From the NCBI GenBank assembly GCA_022559845.1, contig CM040129.1, forward strand, positions 62,001-126,000: a stretch of DNA of 64,000 bases. Reading direction: 5' to 3'. The notes under the pieces were generated by a model. It had not been told where the DNA came from. It worked only from the letters and a program-made list of their open reading frames with translations, and searched no databases. Origin of the DNA: Amorphophallus konjac. Its lineage: Eukaryota; Streptophyta; Magnoliopsida; Alismatales; Araceae. The position numbers and the translations under genes are program-made. Of this stretch, positions 42,937 through 55,060 are shown one piece after another (within the stretch, counting starts at the first letter, position 1; each line of letters opens with the position of its first letter).

Positions 42937-45900
42937 GACGAACTCCTCAGTTGAACTAATCTGTGTTGTACTCTGTTTCCTCCCTCCCTTGCCTTTTGGT
43001 TTGGTGATGGAATTGGTGTTTGGATGTGTCTCGGGATTGCGAAGTCGTCCAATGAGATTACAACAAATTTCCCTTTTTTATGTTCACCATGTGATAAATA
43101 GTTATTGCATTGGCATTAGGTTTCACATTTCGTTGGGATTGGGGTAACTGGTAAGCTGTTTGTGCCTTGACTGCCTTCCCAAAATAGATGTTACGGTTTG
43201 GGGTGTTGCTTGCTTTGGGCGTTCTTCTGTGGTTTTGTCTTGTTTGTGGTTCCAGAACGATGTTTGGATTACTAGGGACCCCAGAAATTGAGCTCTCTCT
43301 TTTTTAGGTAAGTAAATAGGTGATGTATTAATGATTAATAAAGTACAAATGGGTTATGTCTATACAGCATCATGGACTATAACCCGAATTTGACAATGAC
43401 TTGAACAGTCTCTACCAACACTTATATGAATAATAAGATCTGATTATTCACCCGAATCCTAACATGAAATTTTGATAGAATCCTCCTTGCTCTTCCTTGT
43501 GGCGTCTTTTTGTCAGTGTGCCCGTGCCCCTCTATAACATCCCTTGTATCTTCCATGATGTGAAGCAGGAGATGTATTGCAGAGGATTGCTTGTCTTCAA
43601 ATGTCCTGTTCCATCTTTCTTTCCAGATCCTTGAGGTAAATGATCTGAAAGCCACCTTGACCATGTCTGGGACTGGACCCTTGTTGTTAAAGTCATTCTG
43701 TGATGCCCGGATCTCAGCCAGCTCGGATCGTTTGGGGTTTCATTGCAGCTCTACTCTGGACAAAATCTGGGTCCAAATCCATTTGGCATAAGCACATCGT
43801 ACAAAGATGTGATCTGTGCTTTCCTCTTCCCATAATATGCACCTGTTCACCATAGCAAAGACTTTCTTCTTGAGATTATCAATTATAGGAATTTTGTGAT
43901 GAGCAGCCTGCCATGCACCCAGTGAAAATTTGTGTATTGTTGGGTTACTCCAGACCCATCTATGCCATTGGACTATTGGGTATCGGACTCTGACAGCCTC
44001 CCTTGAAATTGTAGGAAATTGAGCTTTCTTTTTTTTGTATCAGTTTTGAACTAGTTTTTTTAAAGTATAATTTCCTGATCCAATAAGTCGCAGTGAAACT
44101 GCTTGTGTCCCTTCTCTTTTACCTTTTTCTTCTTTTTTATCTTCAAGTGGAACTTGGTGTGTAAGTCATTTTATTTCTGCCTTTGAGTTTCTATTGTTAA
44201 ATCATCATCATGCTTAAATTAATATCAACTCCAATGACCATTTTCGGTTTTTCTTCATCAATCGTGTCTGCATCGGGTTTCATCTTGTTACTTTTTGTTG
44301 TCTAAGGATCTTGTTTTTCTCCAACCCTGCTGCTTTTGCGATGCCTTTTATTTGCATCCTTTATAGCAATATGACATTCGATATGCAGGCATTAACTGTT
44401 TATACGATACTAGGCATGATTTCCCCCCTCTTTTTTTCAATATGACCATTCTGGATGAGTTAATCATCTGAATTGGGATATTCTTTCCCTTTTTCTGACA
44501 GATGTTTATAGATTGTAGCTTTATGATGCAAAATTGTTATTTCTTTTCATGGTTTTTCCTTTTTTTAGCACTTACCTCCCTCTAATCATATCATGATAGG
44601 CTGGTATACAGTCTTTATGCATCAGAGATGACTTTGAAATTTCCTGCTTAATGGCATGTATTTGACTCTATGTTCTTGCGATGGCCACTAGGTTTGGCTA
44701 TCATTTAGCCTTTCAACAGTCAGTGTTCTTAAGCTGCCATTTTGTTAATGATCTTATTTTTCTGGGCTAACTTCATTAAGTTTGTTTCATATGAGCCATT
44801 GTTTTGACTACAATATGATTCCTATAATTCTATGTCTCTTTATTGATTTTTTTTCTGTCTCGATAATATAAACCTGAAACCCAAGGAAACAGTCAATATA
44901 TCTTCTTTGTGTTGCTGCTCTATATTTGTTTGTTAACATGGCGATGCTGCTATACATCAAATGAAGAAGAAAGTTGTAAGAGGGGGAAAGTGAAGCTAAG
45001 GAATTATAAACATTATCTCCAGAAGACCCCTTATCACACAATACAAGAGATCCTGGATATGAATTGCACTATTATGCATATCCCTTTTGCATGTGACATT
45101 CTCCTGCTATGCAGTCATGATACATATGTGGAACAATCACTGCCAGTATCTATATAATTAGAAATTGCCAAGATAGGAGAATGCTGCTTGGTTTTTTTAA
45201 TTTGGAAATGTAGTCATGATATATCTGTGGCATTGAATCTCTTATTATTAGCACTTCTTTATTTTACAGGTAATTGGATCCATTATTGGTGTTGGGTTGA
45301 TAAAGGAAACCTTTCCTGAAATAGGCCATGGACCGCGCTTGAATGTAGATATTCATCGAGGTGCATTAACAGAAGGTCTTCTCACATTTGTAATCGTGAT
45401 AATCTCTCTTGGACTTAAGATGAAAGATCCAAAAAGTTTCTTTATGAAAACATGGATATCAAGCATTTCCAAATTGACTCTCCATATCCTTGGATCTGAT
45501 TTAACTGGAGGATGCATGAACCCTGCCTCTGTAAGTTGTGATCTATTTTACTTTACTTTTCAAATTCTTCTAGCTTTCTCGCCACCAATGTTCTTTCAAA
45601 ACCAAATATCACAATGTCAAACTGATGCAGTTATCTTATATATAATGTGAGAAGTTGGAACTAATTATAAAAGCCTTCTTTTGACTGCAGTCCATTTGCC
45701 AAAGACAAATTCCTGCAGGGCATTTGATAATGTTTTTCCCAGTGTTTTCTCCTTCAAAATATGTTTTAGAAAAGCACATAACCTGTACCTTGTTTGGTAT
45801 AACCTCTTCCAATTTTAGTGAAGTACCTAACTCTTCAATAAACTCTCTCACAAAACAAAAGAAGGTGGACCTTTTCTTTAAGATAGACACGTCCTGTGTG

Positions 45901-48846
45901 TCCTCCTTCTGACCTCTTCTTCTCCCTCTTTTCCATATCTCGTGGTAGTGTCCATCGGATATCCAAGTGGCTATGCACCATTCATGCAATGGCATCACAG
46001 AAGGGGTTGCATGGCCTCTTGCAATGCAATGGCACTGATGGAGTGGACAGGGGAGTGACTGGCCTGCTTCCCTCTTTTCTCATGTTTTCTTTACTGTGGC
46101 TGTGCCTCCCTTTCTAGTCTTGAGTACGCACCTTGCTTCCTCATGGGAAGGAGTCTGAGATAGAGTTTCAGGTACGTCAAAGATGTCCACTAGACCTACG
46201 GGACTAGGAGCACACACACACGAAAAAAAATATGTTCCTCCTTTTTGCAACTGATAACAGCCATACAGGTTCATTCGTTGATGCATAAGAATCTAAATGA
46301 AAATAGGAGAATCATGTTGTAGGAGAAGGGTTATTCGAAGCTGCTTAAAGTGTTTATAGAATCTACTGTAAATTTGCATCTCTATTGAAACTTAGATACA
46401 TAAATTGCTTGATGAGATGCACCCATACCAATATCTTTATGGCACTGTCACACCAAATGGTCCTTTTTCTTTTAAGTTCAGGACTGCCATTATCTGCTGT
46501 TGACTAAAACAAACCAACATTGATCCTTACAAATTTAATTACAGTATCAAATCCTGGTCGCCACATGCACAATTGTGATTCTTGAAAATATTAAATATGT
46601 TGGTTGCAGATATCATAATCAGAACTATGTTCTGTTAGTCCATCCTTTTGATGTTTAAGGGTGCTTGCCCGAAGAGGAGTGAAGGAAGCACAACTTTAGA
46701 AGTGTTTTATTTAGGGTTAATCTCATATATACTATTGTTACATGCAAAATATCAAAAGTTCCACTGTTACATGTGCAATATCATATATATATATATATAT
46801 ATCACCCGTATCATAGTTGTCAAGGCGGGCGCTCTTGAAAGGACAAGGCGCTGCAGCGCCTTATTCACACTGGAAAAGGCGACCTAGGCGGGCGCCTAGG
46901 CGGGCGCCTAGGCGGCAAGGCGGGGCCAACCTTGACCTGTCCGAACCGGATCCGACCTTGTTATGTACATTTAACTCTTTCTTTTGTATAATTTTCTTGA
47001 TGTTATTATATTCTTTTGTAATTTTTCTAAACTTTTTACATTTACTTTTGAATCTTTTGCATTTACTTCTATAATTTTTTATAATTTGTTGATACAACTT
47101 AGTTTTCTATAATTGTCACATAATTTAATTACAATAATTTCTTCATGTAATTTATTTTTTTATATTTTTCATATTTTTTATTCTTGAATTATATATTGGA
47201 GGATATATATTTTTAATTTTTTAATTAGTGGCCGAAGTGTCGCCTAGGCGACGCCTAAGCGAACGCCTTGTCGCCTAAGCGCTTAGGGACCCCGTGAACG
47301 CCTTGGGTCGCCTTGTCGCCTTGACAACTATGACCCGTATAAAGTAAAACTTTCATATTTGCCATGATCGTTTGTCTCTGTCTCATTAACCAAATTAAAT
47401 GTGGTTAAAAGTTAACTCAGTTGTAAAAAGACTTTTTTATCCTCTATTCCATTAACAAAACTAGGGGATGGCTATTACCCTTGCTGGAAGGAGGAGCGCC
47501 TAAGCGCTTAGAGACCCCGTGAACGCCTTGGGTCGTCTTGTCGCCTTACAACTATGACCCGTATAAAGTAAAACTTTCATATTTGCCATGATCGTTTGTC
47601 TCTGTCTCATTAACCAAATTAAATGTGGTTAAAAGTTAACTCAGTTGTAAAAAGACTTTTTTATCCTCTATTCCATTAACAAAACTAGGGGACGGCTATT
47701 ACCCTTGTTGGAAGGAGGAGAGGCCACTGCTGTTGTCATCAGGAAGAGGAGAGGCATATTCAAACTGCAGCAAACGGCAACTAACTGTGATGGCAATTTT
47801 GATATTAATGTTTTATGAGGATTGAGGACAGTATATATGATATCTCATATGTAATAATGGTATTTTGCATGTAAGAGTTCTGTGTATGAAATTAACCTTT
47901 TTATTTATTATAGGTTCTGCCATTTGACATAGATGAATGCGATCTTATCATGCTAAAATATGAATTTATTTGAGGATAAATGATCACACTTACATGAGCC
48001 ACAATTGGTCTTTGTATTGACTACTTGCATGTTCTGTTGCCAAAATTTTCATGTAGTGTGTTTGAAGGTTTTGATCTCCTAACATGGCTAGTAGTACTTT
48101 GTCACGCCATGAATATACAAGGTCGGTAAAGGTGAGGTTACGAAGGTTTTTTGGTGTTAACATTTTGGTATGTATGCTGTGGTTGGAGTCAAAAGAATGA
48201 AGTTTATTACACTAAAGAAGAAGAGCTTTCTGTGAAACCAATTTTATGGTTTAACCAATTCTACTGCAAGGACAGGTTCATTCATGCTTAACTGCAAAGT
48301 TTTCATGTTTTCTTGAGGTGAACTGCAAAAAACAGCCGGTAAATAGCTTTGAGATTCTGTTTTTTTTTTCCGAGAGAAGGTAGACTGCACTACCAATTAT
48401 ATTAAATAAATGGAGGTAGTGCAATCATTAGTGGAGACTTAATGGGTAAAAGTTTCTGCTAATGATATCTGCCGATACACAACTGAGCGTATGACTCTGT
48501 ACATCTCTTTCAGGAGAGGTTTAGCCAATTATCATATATCTCTTTTTTTTCTTCAGTTTCAACAACCTTTCGTAGATCACTGACATTCATTCACACACCC
48601 GATGCACTGTCCAATGCATTAGTGGCTTACGGAACAAAAGTAATCTCATTTTCCAGCATCTTGTTGCAGGTCTTTGGTTGGGCATATGCTCGAGGGGATC
48701 ATATAACAAAGGAGCATCTATTTGTTTACTGGCTTGCACCACTTGAAGCGACTTTATTGGGTGTCTGGATGTTTAGCTTGCTTGTTCAGCCCCACAAGCA
48801 CAAGGGACTACAAGAGAAGGAAGAGAAGAAGAAGAAATCAGAGTAA
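42561..48846 (+). CDS. SIP2: Small basic intrinsic protein, SIP2-type aquaporin
   Basis: Aquaporin-family channel of the SIP subfamily; SIP2 members are known from the ER membrane and have low or uncertain water permeability. Three exons: 42561-42848, 45270-45530 and 48670-48846, all GT..AG and phase 0, giving 241 codons, close to other SIP2 proteins. The start is the first ATG (MAAGLLAADMVISFMWVWSG); the frame upstream has only a GTG. The first pore motif is NPL (N69-P70-L71, in SYNPLTVL) and the second is NPA (N180-P181-A182, in GCMNPAS). That combination is typical of SIP2 and unlike canonical NPA/NPA aquaporins. Several hydrophobic helices are visible, and the C-terminus is lysine-rich (EEKKKKSE). 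Exon 1 is very GC-rich. Introns of 2.4 and 3.1 kb host a LINE remnant and a MITE, apparently without harming splice sites. Confidence 0.95.
42896..42933 (+). repeat. (CT)n microsatellite in SIP2 intron 1
   Basis: About 18 CT dinucleotides, 48 bp after the exon 1 donor. Likely length-polymorphic. Confidence 0.9.
43284..44036 (-). mobile_element. 5'-truncated LINE (L1-type) remnant, antisense in SIP2 intron 1
   Basis: The minus strand encodes the C-terminal zinc-binding segment found downstream of LINE reverse transcriptases: phrases HKFSLGAWQAAHHK, CILWEEESTDHIF, CAYAKWIW. A stop interrupts the frame at about 43747. The 3' end ends near 43306, next to a minus-strand A run. Near-identical flanks GAAATTGAGCTCTCTCTTTT (43284 on) and GAAATTGAGCTTTCTTTTTT (44015 on) are a target duplication. 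The inserted fragment is about 0.7 kb and non-autonomous. Confidence 0.85.
46812..47332. mobile_element. hAT-type MITE in SIP2 intron 2
   Basis: 521 bp with terminal inverted repeats CATAGTTGTCAAGGCG and CGCCTTGACAACTATG, flanked by the 8-bp direct repeat ACCCGTAT (46804-46811 and 47333-47340). Eight-base duplications are typical of hAT transposons. The subterminal regions are rich in CGCCTAGGCG palindromes, while the core is AT-rich and non-coding. Confidence 0.92.
47272..47721 (+). repeat. 225-bp tandem duplication including the MITE right end
   Basis: The block starting CGCCTAAGCGCTTAG at 47272 recurs at 47497. It takes in the last about 60 bp of the MITE, its right target duplication and 157 bp of intron. 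The second copy has small changes (for example a lost TG in the terminal repeat). Confidence 0.88.
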
Positions 48847-49470
48847 TGAAAGTTGGAATCATCTCGCAAAGGGCCGTCTACATTTTTTGGCACATTCAGT
48901 TTCTTAACATCTGAAGATCGAAGAGGGTCCAATTCTTGCTCCTGTTTTCACCAGGATATAGTTCTGGTAGCTGCTTCTCTTCTTACCAGAAGCAATTATG
49001 TGGAATGTGTTATATTTGCATGCTTCATATAGTTCTCTTGGTACCTTGCTGTTCAGGTGGTAGATATCCATAAGAAAGAAGAGAGAGAGTAAATTCCCAT
49101 GTATGCGTTTGTCATAAGATGAACTTTACCATTAGTCATTTCCCCAAAGGAAACAAACAGTGAGGAAGATCTCTTCCCGAGTTTTCTTTTCCTACGACTT
49201 CATTACATCGCCACCCGGAGTCAGCAGAGGAAAATGCATTGTAAGTACCCTCCTAGGCAGGCTTGCACTCTCTGCTTCTCCTATTTCATGTGCTGTTTGA
49301 ATTATAATACAAGGAGACGAGAGCAGTTGCTATCAGCAATGAGAACTAGTCAGTTTATGTTTTATGTCAATTTTGAAGGATTGATTGGATTAAGTGACCG
49401 AGATGAATCGCATTCTTAGTCGCCGATTCATCTTAGTCACCAAGGGAGTCTATTAGCTCCAATTATTAAA
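48847..49470 (+). other. SIP2 3' UTR and flank
   Basis: Non-coding; the transcript end probably lies within the first few hundred bases. No strong poly(A) signal was singled out and no other gene is seen. Confidence 0.45.
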
Positions 49471-49636
49471 TGGACAGTGGGTTTCTTGCTTGGCAACCTT
49501 GGGGAAGTTGGCTCACGCTCGCAGCCCACAATGGGCAATAGAGGGTTTGTCCCGCTCCTGGACACTCGGGGACCGGGACTTGAACCCGTGACCTCCCTCA
49601 TCAGGGGAGGCCGGTGTCCACTGAACCGGAGATTGG
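49471..49636 (-). mobile_element. tRNA-derived SINE-like element
   Basis: On the minus strand there is an A-box-like GGTTCAGTGGACACC followed about 35 nt later by a B-box-like GGTCACGGGTTCAAGTCCC, the internal RNA polymerase III promoter pair. The region between does not fold as a proper tRNA, and the 3' part continues as unrelated sequence. I infer a SINE rather than a tRNA gene; boundaries are approximate and no target duplication was identified. Confidence 0.6.
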
Positions 49637-50199
49637 CCAGAAATTTGAATCTACAGAATAACGCTAGGTTTAATAGATTGGAAGGGAAGAGGCATTCACA
49701 TTCGGCTGTTCAGGTTGCAACTAAAGATAATTAACTAAAAGAATGACGAGCAAGTAACTCATGGATTAAGTCACTATGGGGAATATGATGATTTAGCAAG
49801 GAAAGGACATAGGAAAATTGCAGCACCCTACCATATGATCTAAATAAATGACAGAGGGACGCAGGAGAGGTTTAATGGGAGAAAAAAAATCAACGAGTAG
49901 AAAGGCGTGAATCATATATTAGTGGGTAGGTCTTATAGCACAGTTATCGATCTGCATGACCTTAGGTCCAGTCAAGTCCAGGCAATTGCAAGCCTTAGTT
50001 TCAGTCTTACATCATTACACATAATTTTCGGCATGGTCAAGTGACTGGCCTTAGCCCTACTATGCTCCCTGTCTCATTTTGGGCATGGCCGGTCAACTGC
50101 CTCACGACCACATTACTCGCCCAATGCTCTTAGGCAATGACCTTATGAAATCCACAAACCATTCAAGGGACAACTATGGACTCCCAAAAATGGGGTAGG

Positions 50200-51909
50200 G
50201 TAAGAAAGCCAAAAAGGATGGGCCCAGTTTCACTTGTCCAAGGGACACACGAACTCCTCTACGCACACCTTTGGATACCTCGACTTGATCTTGCGAAGCG
50301 CCCACGTCCATATGCCGTGAGAAACCATCTCCATCGCCTATGCAACATCCTCATGGAACGCTTTCGACGCTTTGTACCTATCGAGAACCTCCTTAGATGT
50401 AGTCTCCAATGCCCGCCCGTGTCCCTCTTGGCCTCGTCCAGGTCCTCCTCTAGGACCTTGACCCAATCATAGGCCTCCCTCATTGAGTCTTGGGTCAGAG
50501 CCAACTCCTCTTGCACCCTGGCCACCTCCTCCAGAGCCTCAGATAGCTCGGCCTCATTCTCCTCTTAAACCTTGGCCAACTCCTCTTGAGCCTTAGATAG
50601 CTCGGCTTCGCACTTCCCCCCGAGCCTTAGCCAGCTTGGCCTCGTGCCTCTCCTCAACCTTGGCAAGCTCATTCTTTAATACCTCAACTTCTTTCTTCAC
50701 CTCTAGCTCTACCCTCTCTTTAGTGGTCTAGACGCCCTCGAGGTGCGAGCGAATGTTGAGCAAAGATGAGGATCTTCACAGCTACGTCGATCAGTTGCTG
50801 TAGGACAACGTTGAGAAGCATAAGAGGAGACAAACTCCAAGTCTCGTTATGATCAGCCAAGAACATCAGGCTGCTCACCACCCCTTGACATCAGAGACAC
50901 TCCCCACGGTGAATGGATCAAGTGTCTCCGCCTCCCTCTACTCTGCATGGGGTTCTCAGACTTTGGGGGTGTCATCAGTTATGACATTTCCCCCCTTCCT
51001 CTTTGCCGCAGATATGAGAGCCTTGGCCTCCTCCCCTAGGGACACTCTTAGGGTTGAGCATAGTTTAGGCTCGTGGAAAGTTTTCCTCTACTTTTTTGGA
51101 GTAGGGGCCACCACCCAAGCCTCTTCTGGGTTTCTAGAGATAGCGAAATATTACCTAAATAAGGGCACACTCAACTCGACCCGCTTCTATAGGCAGAGAA
51201 ATAAAAATAGCAAAAGCCTAATGACATGAGTTCGGCGTAAATTGAGAGAGAGCTTTGTTGTAGACATTCAAAAGGTCCACCATGAAGGGATGGACCGGAA
51301 CCCTACAACCCGACTTCAGGTGATCCTCGTACAAAACAAACAATAATGGTCGGGGAGAATTAGCCTGAACCTCCACAGAGGTTGAGACCACCAATCGCAT
51401 GCTCACGAGAAACCCATATCGGGATGCACATCTGTCCACTTGCTTCTAGGATAGCCCAGACTAGACTTCTCCGACATATTGCTCCATGCCAGATCGAGCC
51501 ACTCTTGGAGCGCCAAGAGTCTCATCCGCCTCAGTCGCCTCCTCCTCAGGAGAGTCTTGCCTAAATGAGCCTTGTCCACCTCTAGCCTTAAGGACCCTGA
51601 CAGGTGAGGACGTCTCAGCCCTCTCCTTGGACTCGCTCTCACCTACTTCTTGGAGCTCCGCCTCCCCATAGGCATCGTCCACCTATGACCTTCTTTCCTC
51701 GCTAGTGGCATCTTCAGACCTTGTCTGCTCCTCGATGTAGGCACCATGTTCTCCCCTGCCAGAGATGAAACCTCTGCCGCCTTCTTATCACTCTCATCCA
51801 TGGCACGGTGAAGTTGGAAAACTACCATACTGCTCATAGAGGAAGAAGCAACGGAGCTCGAAGACATCTCGCTCACTCGACCACTGAGAAAGAACCTAAT
51901 CACGACCAT
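50200..51909 (-). pseudogene. Degenerate antisense extra ORF of a Tat-lineage element (gypsy-type 'transposase' domain)
   Basis: Minus-strand fragments in several frames. The clearest, 51439-51218, contains LLFVLYEDHLKSGCRVPVHP and ends SQFTPNSCH. This fits the Pfam 'putative gypsy type transposase' domain (PF04195) found in extra ORFs of plant Tat-lineage retrotransposons. Upstream (51909-51461) is an acidic Ser/Glu-rich region. Downstream (50525-50259 and flanks) is a coiled-coil-like Glu/Lys/Ala-rich part (QEELALTQDSMREAYDWVKV). Stops and frameshifts separate the pieces. Its antisense placement between pol-side sequence and a 3' LTR agrees with published descriptions of such ORFs. No function is certain for the intact proteins. 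Confidence 0.65.
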
Positions 51910-52171
51910 TGAGCCTCCCTTCTACTGAGCCTCTCTTTTTGCACCAGTGCTTTTGACTCTGAGATGTAGGCAGTTAGGCCATAACACCCTGGATCTCCCT
52001 TATGTAGTCGATGCGTACTATCCCGATGCTTCGATCAAGGATCACTGATCATGATGAGGGGGGATAGGAACGAATTTGAATCTGTCAAAAATCGTACTAG
52101 TGTCGCCCTATGATGAACTACCCCTGGCCTAATCCACATGTCACACATCGCGCCCTAGGCTGGGGGGCGAT

Positions 52172-53581
52172 TGATGAGGGCATACGTCTCGCTTGACCTC
52201 TAAGTACGGAACTAAGTCCAACATCGCTCCAATCTATGTGTGTACGGCTCAGAGGGTAGGTGGCTTGACGCCAGGCCCATCATCACCTTCCTCATCGTAC
52301 CCCTCAGCACATGTCACACTATGTTACAAGGCCATCCCCGTCCATGCGTCGCCCAATCCTCTGTAACTACCAATCGGACGACCGGACATGGGGCATGGCA
52401 TGGCTCCACTATCACACTTGCCCTTCGTTATGGCCCACATTTAATGCCCCTTCTAACGCAAGGCACCAAAGAGGCAAGACTCTGAAACCCCCTTCAAGGG
52501 TCTTTCCTTACAGGTAAGAGCGATTCTCGCCTTGATTTGAATTCTACACAATTACGAGCATGGAATCCGAACAGGCGGGACCTTCCTATCTTTTTTGCAT
52601 GCCTTTGTAGCCACCCCAGTTTGCCCAGGAGTCCGCCTTACCAGGCCCAGCATGTGGTAGAACGATAATGGTTCGATCTCCATCAAGGTGAACACCCCGA
52701 GTGCCTATAAAATGTACAAGAAAACATCACTTTGGCCTATCAGCCTCATGATTTTACCCCTTTCTAACATTGATCGGCTCTAGAATGGGGGACTTCCCGA
52801 GACGTCACCCATCCCAGTACTACTCTCCATGAAGCAGGCATAACTACGGAGTTCCTTACAAAAACTGAACCGATATTTCAAAAGGTGCCTCAGTGATATA
52901 GAGTACAACTTAGCTATATTTGAGGGTGTTACAATTTACCCCTCTTATATAGCGACGTCCTCGTCGCTAGGTACATATAGCACACAATCAAACCCCCAGG
53001 CAATTAGGATTCTAGAGGTAGCCCCTATAGGCTCAATAGGTGGTTCCCACTATGTAACACTTTGTTCCATTACGGGTTCAAGAGGTGGCTCCCATAGCGT
53101 AGCACTTTGTACTGTATAGCACTTAGTTCCCACATTTCTGGCTGGGGTATGGCTCTGAACCATTCTGCCATGTCCCGTACTCTATACTGTCGATGTATTA
53201 TCCTCTTTGGCCTACCGACCTCACAGTTTTACCCCTTTTTAAGGGTGATCAACTCCCGAATGAGGACCTTCCTAGGAGGTCACCCATCTCTGTACTACTT
53301 CCCATTAAGCACGTTTAACTATGGAGTTCTTTACAAGAACTGAGTTGATACTTCAAAAGACACATCGATGATATAGAATACAACTTAACTATATTTGAGG
53401 GTGTTACACTCGGCCTCGACACTCAGCTTGCTATTTGGGAATTTGGCCTAAACCTATCTTAGCTCTCTTGCTTGGTCTCTCTCCTACAAATTCTGAGTGT
53501 CTTGCAACATTGCCCTTAACTCAAAACCTTCGTTTCCTTCTTTGCAGGGGAAGAGAATTCATAGATTCCATTGTCTCCGGG
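52172..53581 (+). mobile_element. 3' LTR of a Tat-lineage gypsy element, split by Cassandra
   Basis: A polypurine tract (GGCTGGGGGGCGAT, 52158-52171) directly precedes TGATGAGGG, a start shared with the LTR at 55061. LTR-like sequence runs to 52701, is interrupted by the Cassandra element (52702-53408) and resumes to roughly 53581. The right end is not fixed, and no second copy is available for comparison. Confidence 0.55.
52702..53408 (-). mobile_element. Cassandra-type TRIM retrotransposon carrying 5S rRNA-like LTRs
   Basis: Two direct LTRs, 52702-52933 and 53166-53408, start (minus) TGTAACACCCTCAAATATAG. Each holds a 5S rRNA-like segment with the internal promoter region, recognisable as GGGATGGGTGAC / AGATGGGTGACCTCC and AACTCCRTAGTTA (about 52785-52860 and 53250-53335). 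A degenerate PBS (TGGTTCAGAGCC, minus) is at 53151-53162, and a purine tract (AAGAGGGGTAAA, minus) borders the other LTR near 52934. There is no coding capacity, as expected for Cassandra. The LTRs have diverged considerably, so the insertion is old. No direct target duplication is evident. Confidence 0.88.
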
Positions 53582-54060
53582 CACTATAAGAAAAGACGGG
53601 ATTTGCAGCGACCTATATCTGTCACAAATCTGCCATAAATCGGTCGTAAAATGGAACTGTGACCGATTAGCGGCCATTTTTTTATGAAAGGTATCCGCCA
53701 TTAAAATCTGGTCACTAATTTATTGCTAAAGATCTTTCATCGCAAATCGACAACTAGTTTGTGATGGAATAACTTCGGAATCAAATCCATTGTCGAAGAA
53801 AGATTAAAAAATGTTGTGACGATTAATTCGCCGCTAACTGGTCGCTAATCTGCGACCATTTATTCTGCTGCGGTTACGTCACTAAAGATCCGCCGCTAAA
53901 TTGTCACAAATCCACCGTAAATAAATGACAATTTAATTGACGTTAATCCGTCGCTATTTTTCTGCCTTTAAATGGTCATAGAATCCTCTAAAATCGATCA
54001 CTGAAGAGTTAAACTGACCGGTTGCTAATCTCTCTAAAATCCCTTACAAACTTTTTATAT
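53582..54060 (+). mobile_element. CACTA-like transposon terminus with subterminal repeats
   Basis: Starts CACTATAAGAAAAGACGGG, close to the common plant CACTA end CACTACAAGAAAA. It is followed by many short words such as GGTCGCTAATC, GCGACC and CGCTAA in both orientations, a subterminal pattern typical of CACTA elements. The second terminus and transposase were not found. Confidence 0.55.
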
Positions 54061-55058
54061 TTTTTAAATACATAATTTTAAAAAATCAGATGAACTTGTA
54101 TTTACAGTCCACATATAAAACACACACTCAACAACTAAACATTTTATAGTGCATACACTTACACATACTCAACAACTAAAACTTGTACAATACTGAATTA
54201 AAATGTCCAATCAAATACAATAATTGAATTCTATAATTTTAATATAATATCAAAAAATATCAATAAAAATCCTCCTCGTCCCCCGTCATCGTGTGGTGAA
54301 CGTGTAGTAGGATCCTACGTGAGACATGCAAAATAAAAGAATATTAGATATATGCATATGAAATAAATTTATAAAAAAATTTAAAAATTAAAACTCGACC
54401 AGATAAAAGTTTCAGATATTAGGCCCCCGAACCCAGCTTCTTTGATTTTGTACTTAACTTAATTTCTAAATCGAAGATTTGAGTGTCGAGCTTACTCCGA
54501 GAATCCGATTTGGATTCTATCAGCTCTGACGGGTCACTCACACATTTTTGGTCGTGTTGGAACAATCGGCACATTGGTCAGACCTATATCGGTCAGACCT
54601 ATATTAAAATCTGTTGAATGAATTAAAATTTTAGATTTAATTAAGTTTGATCAAGAAAATCGCTAGAACCGTTAGATTATTTGGTCCCGATTTAAAATCT
54701 AACCATTGGATTTAAGTTTAATCAAAATTTGACTGTTGGAATTAAGTTTTATCAAGATCCAACCATTGGAAGACCTTGTTAACAGATAAATAGATCAATT
54801 AAATTTGACTCTTTTTTGGTTGGTACGTGATTCTCGACTTGTTTTAATTACTTCTTATTGTGACTAGTTAGAAAATAAAATATTATTTTAATTTAATAAT
54901 ATATCATAATAAAATTATTATAGAGTCAAGAAATAAATATTAATTAAAAATTAATAAAATAAATAAATAATGACAAGGTCGTGTTAGTTGGACACGGCTA
55001 TCTTTAATTTGATTTTCAAGGAGACATTTTTTTGTTGATAACATTCTACTTTATGATA
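54061..55058. other. AT-rich spacer, no gene recognised
   Basis: Low-complexity AT-rich sequence with several AACCATTGGA / GACTGTTGGA words between 54,670 and 54,770. No open frame or RNA gene is supported. Confidence 0.45.
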
Positions 55059-55060
55059 TG

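Noticed and set aside
48360..48550. Second LINE 3' end in SIP2 intron 2
   Set aside because: T-runs occur at both sides, but no LINE coding phrase and no convincing target duplication were found.
49549..49640. Candidate tRNA gene on the minus strand
   Set aside because: A- and B-box-like motifs are present, but no acceptor stem or anticodon arm could be formed; a SINE fits better.
52785..53335. 5S rRNA genes
   Set aside because: The two 5S-like segments are partial, diverged and sit inside direct LTRs with PBS and PPT, so they belong to Cassandra.
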